Source: a virus | Strand: one strand, 5' to 3' | Length of the DNA: 34,279 bases | Virus record (IMG/VR): IMGVR_UViG_3300041407_000348 | Location: 1-34,279 of that record | In this document: positions 30,573 to 34,279 of the stretch, piece by piece | Layout: each line of letters starts with the position of its first letter | Numbering within the stretch: position 1 is the stretch's first letter | Made by a program: the position numbers and the translations under genes | The notes under the pieces: generated by a model | The model's database searches: none | What the model was told of the DNA's origin: nothing | What the model saw: only the letters and a program-made list of their open reading frames with translations

Positions 30573-32330
30573 ATGATTACGACCGCTCTGTTGCCCATCG
30601 ATCCCCGCCGCCAATCCAAGTTCCTCTACTGGATGGGATGGCGTATCTGCGAGATTGCCGAGGCTACGGGCGAAAAGGAAAAAACGCTACACAGCTGGAA
30701 GGCCCGCGATGAATGGGATCGGGCCGATAACGTCGAGCGCATTGGCGGGGCGTTGGAGGCACGTCTGGTGCAGTTGATCCTCAAGGAAGGTAAGAGCGGC
30801 GGTGACTTCAAGGAGATTGATCTGCTGCACCGGCAGTTGGAGCGGCAGGCGCGGATTCAGCGCTTTCAGGGCGGCGGTACCGAGACTGACCTCAACCCGA
30901 ACCTGGCCAAACGCAACGCCGAGCCGAAGAAGAAGGCCGTCAAAAACGAGATTGATGAAGACCAGGTCGAGTTGTTGCGCGAGGCGTTTATTGATGGCTG
31001 TTTCGACTATCAGAAGGACTGGTACCGGGCTGGCAATCAGCGAACCCGCGTCATCCTCAAGAGCCGGCAGATTGGGGCGACTTACTATTTCGCTCGCGAG
31101 GCGTTTATCGATGCCCTGGATACCGGGCGTAATCAGATTTTCCTCTCGGCCTCGAAGAACCAGGCTTATCTGTTCCGCGGTTACATTCAGGCGTTTGCCC
31201 GTGAGGTGATCGGCGTTGAGTTAACCGGTGATCCCATTGTGTTGCCCAACGGCGCTGAACTGTTTTTCCTCGGTACCAATGCCCGGACCGCCCAGGGCTA
31301 CCATGGCAATTTCTACTTCGACGAGTTTTTCTGGACGTTCAAGTTCGAGGAGCTGAACAAGGTCGCCTCGGGCATGGCGATGCACAAGAAATGGCGCAAG
31401 ACCTACTTTTCGACGCCGTCGAGCATGGCCCACGAGGCGTACACCTTCTGGACGGGCGAGCGTTTCAACAAGGGTAAGCCGGCGGCGCAGCACACGAAGG
31501 TGGACGTGTCCCACGGCGCGCTCCAGCAGGGGCGGTTCTGTGAGGATCGGTTGTGGCGGCAGATCGTCACGATCCTGGATGCGGAGCGGGGCGGGTGCGA
31601 CCTATTCGACATCGAGGAGCTGCGGCGCGAATACAGCCCCGAAGCTTTTGCCAACCTGTTGATGTGTGAGTTTGTCGATGACGGGGCGAGCATCTTTCCG
31701 CTGACGCTGTTGCAGTCCTGCATGGTGGACAGTTGGGTTGAGTGGGCTGAGGACTACAAGCCGTTTGCCATGCGTCCGTTCGGTGATCGGCAGGTGTGGA
31801 TTGGTTATGATCCGGCTGAGACGGGCGACTGCTCGGGCATGGTGGTGGTTGCACCGCCGCTGGTGCCGGGTGGCAAGTTTCGGATTCTGGAGCGGCACCA
31901 GTTTCGCGGGATGGACTTTGCCGCGCAGGCCGCGTTTATCAAGAGCATCTGCGATCGCTACTGGGTGACCTACATCGGCATCGATGTCACTGGGCTGGGC
32001 AGCGGCGTGGCCCAGCTGGTGCGCCAGTTCTTTCCAGCGGTGACCACCTTCAGCTATTCGCCCGAAGTCAAAACCCGCTTGGTGCTCAAGGCGTACGACG
32101 TTATCCACAGGGGGCGGCTGGAGTTCGATGCTGGATGGACTGACATGGCGCAGTCGCTGATGGCCATCCGCAAGACCGTCACCGCTGGCGGTCGCCAGTA
32201 CACCTATACCGCAGGGCGCAACGACAACACCGGCCACGCCGACCTGGCGTGGGCGCTCTTTCATGCATTGCACAACGAACCGCTTGAGGGGCAGACGGCT
32301 GCCAATACCGGGCGGATGGAGATTTATTGA
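30573..32330 (+). CDS. P: Terminase ATPase subunit (gpP)
   Basis: About 585 residues from the ATG at 30573; a TTG at 30552 would start it earlier, and neither has an RBS. An N-terminal HTH (WRICEIAEATGEKEKTLHSWKARDEW) precedes the packaging ATPase, with Walker A-like LKSRQIGATYYFA near residue 165 and Walker B in FYFDEFFW. A C-terminal nuclease-fold region contains WIGYDPAETGDCSG, IGIDVTGLGSG and HADLAWALFHAL. It drives DNA into the capsid with gpM. It reads + and opposite to O, as in P2, and its stop overlaps the Q start by one base. Confidence 0.95.
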   Translation: MITTALLPIDPRRQSKFLYWMGWRICEIAEATGEKEKTLHSWKARDEWDRADNVERIGGALEARLVQLILKEGKSGGDFKEIDLLHRQLERQARIQRFQGGGTETDLNPNLAKRNAEPKKKAVKNEIDEDQVELLREAFIDGCFDYQKDWYRAGNQRTRVILKSRQIGATYYFAREAFIDALDTGRNQIFLSASKNQAYLFRGYIQAFAREVIGVELTGDPIVLPNGAELFFLGTNARTAQGYHGNFYFDEFFWTFKFEELNKVASGMAMHKKWRKTYFSTPSSMAHEAYTFWTGERFNKGKPAAQHTKVDVSHGALQQGRFCEDRLWRQIVTILDAERGGCDLFDIEELRREYSPEAFANLLMCEFVDDGASIFPLTLLQSCMVDSWVEWAEDYKPFAMRPFGDRQVWIGYDPAETGDCSGMVVVAPPLVPGGKFRILERHQFRGMDFAAQAAFIKSICDRYWVTYIGIDVTGLGSGVAQLVRQFFPAVTTFSYSPEVKTRLVLKAYDVIHRGRLEFDAGWTDMAQSLMAIRKTVTAGGRQYTYTAGRNDNTGHADLAWALFHALHNEPLEGQTAANTGRMEIY

Positions 32331-33346
32331 TGACTGAACAAGTTGCCGGTCAGACGCTGTTGCCTGCGACCACACCTTCCACCGGGACTCAGGTGTTTTC
32401 CTTTGGTGAGCCGACGCCGGTGCTGGGTGGCCGGGAGGTGTTTTATTACCTGGAGTGCTGGTTTAACGGGCGATGGTATGAGCCGCCGTTGTCATTGGAT
32501 GGGCTGGCCCGGTCGGTGGGGGCGAGCGTGCATTTGCACTCGGGGTTGATGTTCAAGCGCAATTTATTGAGCAAGACGTTTATTCCGCATCCGCTGCTGT
32601 CGCGGGCTTCGTTTGAGCAGTTTGCTCTGGATTTCTTGTGTTTGGGCAATGGTTACCTTGAGGGACGGCGTTCGAGGCTGGGCGGTGTTCGCAAACTGGA
32701 AACGCCGTTGGCCAAGTACATGCGTGCTGGCCCGGACGGGCAGTTCTACCAGGTGCGCGGATGGAAGGACGAACACGCATTTGAGCCGGACAGCATTTTT
32801 CACCTGCGCGAAGCGGATCTGCATCAGGAGATTTATGGGCTGCCGGAGTGGATCAGCGCGTTGCAGTCGGCGTTGTTGAATGAGTCGGCGACGTTGTTTC
32901 GGCGCAAATACTACGAGAACGGCAGTCATGCCGGGTTCATTCTGTATATGACGGATGCGGCGCAGACCGAGGCCGACATTGATGCGTTGCGCAAAGCGCT
33001 TAAGGATTCAAAGGGACCAGGCAATTTTCGGAATTTGTTTGTGTACTCACCGACTGGGAAGAAGGATGGGATTCAGCTGATTCCGGTGAGTGAGGTTGCA
33101 GCGAAGGACGAGTTCAACTCGATAAAGAATCAGACGCGGGATGATGTGCTGGCGAGTCTGCGGATTCCGCCGCAGTTGATGGGTATTGTTCCGCAAAATG
33201 CAGGAGGATTTGGGTCTATCCGGGAGGCTACGGAAGTGTGGGTTATGAATGAGCTTGAGCCAATACAAACGCGGATGTCTCAGCTTAACGAATGGATCGG
33301 CGATGAGGTTGTTAGCTTTAAAGCTTATGAGCTTATTCATGAATAA
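32330..33346 (+). CDS. Q: Portal protein (gpQ)
   Basis: A 338-residue PBSX/P2-type portal, the dodecameric ring for DNA entry. VFSFGEPTPVLGGREVFYYLECW is the N-terminal signature. DFLCLGNGYLEGRRSRLGGVRKLETPLAKYMRAG, LREADLHQEIYGLPEWISALQSALLNESATLFRRKYYENGSHAGFILYMTD and RIPPQLMGIVPQNAGGFGS are diagnostic further on. The ATG at 32330 overlaps the P stop (TGATG). It is the last late gene on this side, and cos should lie just beyond. Confidence 0.96.
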   Translation: MTEQVAGQTLLPATTPSTGTQVFSFGEPTPVLGGREVFYYLECWFNGRWYEPPLSLDGLARSVGASVHLHSGLMFKRNLLSKTFIPHPLLSRASFEQFALDFLCLGNGYLEGRRSRLGGVRKLETPLAKYMRAGPDGQFYQVRGWKDEHAFEPDSIFHLREADLHQEIYGLPEWISALQSALLNESATLFRRKYYENGSHAGFILYMTDAAQTEADIDALRKALKDSKGPGNFRNLFVYSPTGKKDGIQLIPVSEVAAKDEFNSIKNQTRDDVLASLRIPPQLMGIVPQNAGGFGSIREATEVWVMNELEPIQTRMSQLNEWIGDEVVSFKAYELIHE

Positions 33347-33356
33347 AGTTTGATGA

Positions 33357-33384
33357 GTAGCTGGCGAAGGAAGCCAGGAGCTAC
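33357..33384. other. Bulged hairpin after the portal gene
   Basis: GTAG-CTGGC pairs with GCCAG-(GAG)-CTAC around a GAAGGAA loop, 11 bp after the portal stop. No T-run follows, so it may be an mRNA end structure, or part of the packaging region expected here in P2-type phages. No cos sequence was confirmed. Confidence 0.35.
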
Positions 33385-33392
33385 ATTGCTGA

Positions 33393-33416
33393 AAACAAAA
33401 GCCGGTATCAGCCGGC
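33393..33416 (-). terminator. Terminator of the Abi_C gene
   Basis: Read on the - strand, GCCGG-CTGATA-CCGGC is followed by TTTTGTTTTC. It lies 18 bp beyond the stop of the leftward Abi_C gene. The stem is short (5 bp) but GC-rich. Confidence 0.6.
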
Positions 33417-33433
33417 CATGTGTTGGGTAGTAA

Positions 33434-34279
33434 TTATGGATATTGATTTCTGTGTCTTTTTAGGCTGTCCTGAATATACCGGAAAATTGTATAGACCGAG
33501 TTAACTATCAATGTTGCCTCTGGTTCGTCCAGAAGCTCATTGGCGTGCGCTAGGCTTGCCTTGTTTCGAATAGTAGAAAGTGCATCAATTGATGCGGCAA
33601 AAGACTGAAGGACTCTAGTTACTTCTGAGGCGCGAGGTCCACGGGGTGTGAGAGCTGGATGATTCTCTCGTAGAATTTTAAAAGCTTTGGTTGAAGTAGT
33701 GTCTTCACCTAAAACTAGGTTTGTTTCAGCACAAATTGAAAGCAAGTATCCATGAAGTGCAGTGTGGGCTCGGTCTACTGCACTTGATGCGTTTGTTTGA
33801 CCAATTAGTGCTTTAGCATCAGCTAAAGCACGTTCGACAATACTTTCGGGAGATGCGGTTGGTGCTGGAGGAGTAATGTGGTTTGAAGTCGCGCTAAGTG
33901 TGTTGTCAATTATTCTAAAAGGTATGCCGTGCTTCTCTAATACCCCGTTTACGTGTTCGTGTGAAGGCGTGTGAATATCGTAACGTGACAGAAATTCACA
34001 CGTATCGCAAAATGCAGAAACGAAGGCTGGGGTATCGACGGCTGCTAGCGTTGCGTAATCATCTAGATCACTTTCTGCCCATGATAAGTTCGAGCTTTTG
34101 GAGTATGAGTTGCCACTGGCTCTTGCAAAGTTTTCTTTGAATTTTTCAATGATGTACTGCTTCTCTCCTTTTGTTGTTATTTTTCTTGCCAAACTTACAA
34201 ACTCAGTTACTGCGCCGGCTCCCATTTCTGTAGGTTTTCCCATTGGGAAGCGCAGGTCAGCGGTCATATTTAATGGCAT
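33434..34279 (-). CDS. Abortive-infection family protein (Abi_C domain)
   Basis: A 281-residue protein reading in from the window edge. An ATG at 34279 is the first codon in view, and ATGs at 34267 or 34243 are alternatives. The C-terminal half (about 145-275) matches the Abi_C domain: AHTALHGYLLSICAETNLVLGEDTTSTKAFKIL, then HPALTPRGPRASEVTRVLQSFAASIDALSTIRNKASLAHANELLDEPEA. The N-terminal half is helical and AT-rich in sequence, with no recognised motif. In related lactococcal and other systems such proteins halt phage growth by killing or arresting the cell; the trigger is unknown here. It sits just right of the portal gene with its own terminator. Upstream sequence is outside the window. 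Confidence 0.88.
   Translation of the reverse strand: MPLNMTADLRFPMGKPTEMGAGAVTEFVSLARKITTKGEKQYIIEKFKENFARASGNSYSKSSNLSWAESDLDDYATLAAVDTPAFVSAFCDTCEFLSRYDIHTPSHEHVNGVLEKHGIPFRIIDNTLSATSNHITPPAPTASPESIVERALADAKALIGQTNASSAVDRAHTALHGYLLSICAETNLVLGEDTTSTKAFKILRENHPALTPRGPRASEVTRVLQSFAASIDALSTIRNKASLAHANELLDEPEATLIVNSVYTIFRYIQDSLKRHRNQYP

Noticed and set aside
1084-33380. Resemblance between TAAAGT-CGATGA near 1085 and TAAAGT-TTGATGA near 33344 as attL/attR
   Set aside because: Only short, gapped similarity at the 3' ends of two unrelated genes; not a credible att core.
33347-33433. cos site
   Set aside because: Position is right for a P2-type phage, but no sequence convincingly matches the cohesive-end pattern I remember.
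1-34279. tRNA, rRNA, IS element or transposase
   Set aside because: No cloverleaf, rRNA-like block, transposase ORF or terminal inverted repeats were seen on reading both strands.

Overview
This window is most of a P2-type myovirus prophage in what is most likely a Pseudomonas host. The case for Pseudomonas rests on protein style (R-pyocin/phiCTX-like tail fibre, Ogr and tail proteins, a muramidase-type endolysin, a DUF7673-like small protein) and on G+C-rich core genes with short ATGA/GTGA stop-start overlaps. The P2 structural order is preserved. From right to left it runs Q (portal) and P (terminase ATPase) on the + strand, then O, N, M, L, X, lysis genes, R, S, V, W, J, I, H, G, FI, FII, E/E', T, U and D on the - strand. 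Both window ends fall on the first codon of a gene (an HNH endonuclease at base 1 and an Abi_C protein reading in from base 34279). No attL/attR repeat pair or cos site could be identified.

Layout. Bases 1-1083 hold an HNH endonuclease that may be host flank or phage cargo. Bases 1189-2355 hold the tyrosine integrase. Bases 2448-8127 form a leftward early operon: Cro-like protein, CII/YmfL-like regulator, Ogr late activator, small proteins, a 904-residue zinc-finger/TOPRIM/helicase replication protein, and more small proteins, ending at a clear terminator at 2407-2428. At 8128-8215 a divergent control region separates the Cro-like gene from a CI-type repressor. It carries two operator-like dyads, with a third inside the repressor gene. 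Bases 8947-10403 hold an AT-rich two-gene cassette. Bases 10407-33346 hold the structural and lysis genes, interrupted twice by AT-rich accessory genes: a DUF4062 protein at 21696-22679 and a CoiA-like zinc-finger protein at 29243-30409. The Abi_C gene lies right of Q.

How it works together. CI probably represses the leftward early promoter. On induction the early operon makes the replication protein and Ogr together. Ogr would then switch on the late operons. I found four matching dyads, TTGT-N13-ACA(A), in the intergenic regions upstream of P, O, V and FI, which are the four places where P2 has late promoters. Tail assembly uses a T_TTT_TTG -1 frameshift for E/E'. Lysis uses a holin, a muramidase and a nested Rz/Rz1 spanin pair.

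The accessory genes lie at boundaries between phage transcription units (CI|D, S|V, O|P, right of Q), are AT-rich, and look like lysogen-expressed cargo. Three resemble families linked to anti-phage defence (HNH/McrA-like, DUF4062, Abi_C). The other two are poorly known (a DUF4747-like protein paired with a four-helix membrane protein, and a CoiA-like zinc-finger protein). These are the best candidates for an undescribed system. All functional statements about them are inference from sequence reading, without database searches.
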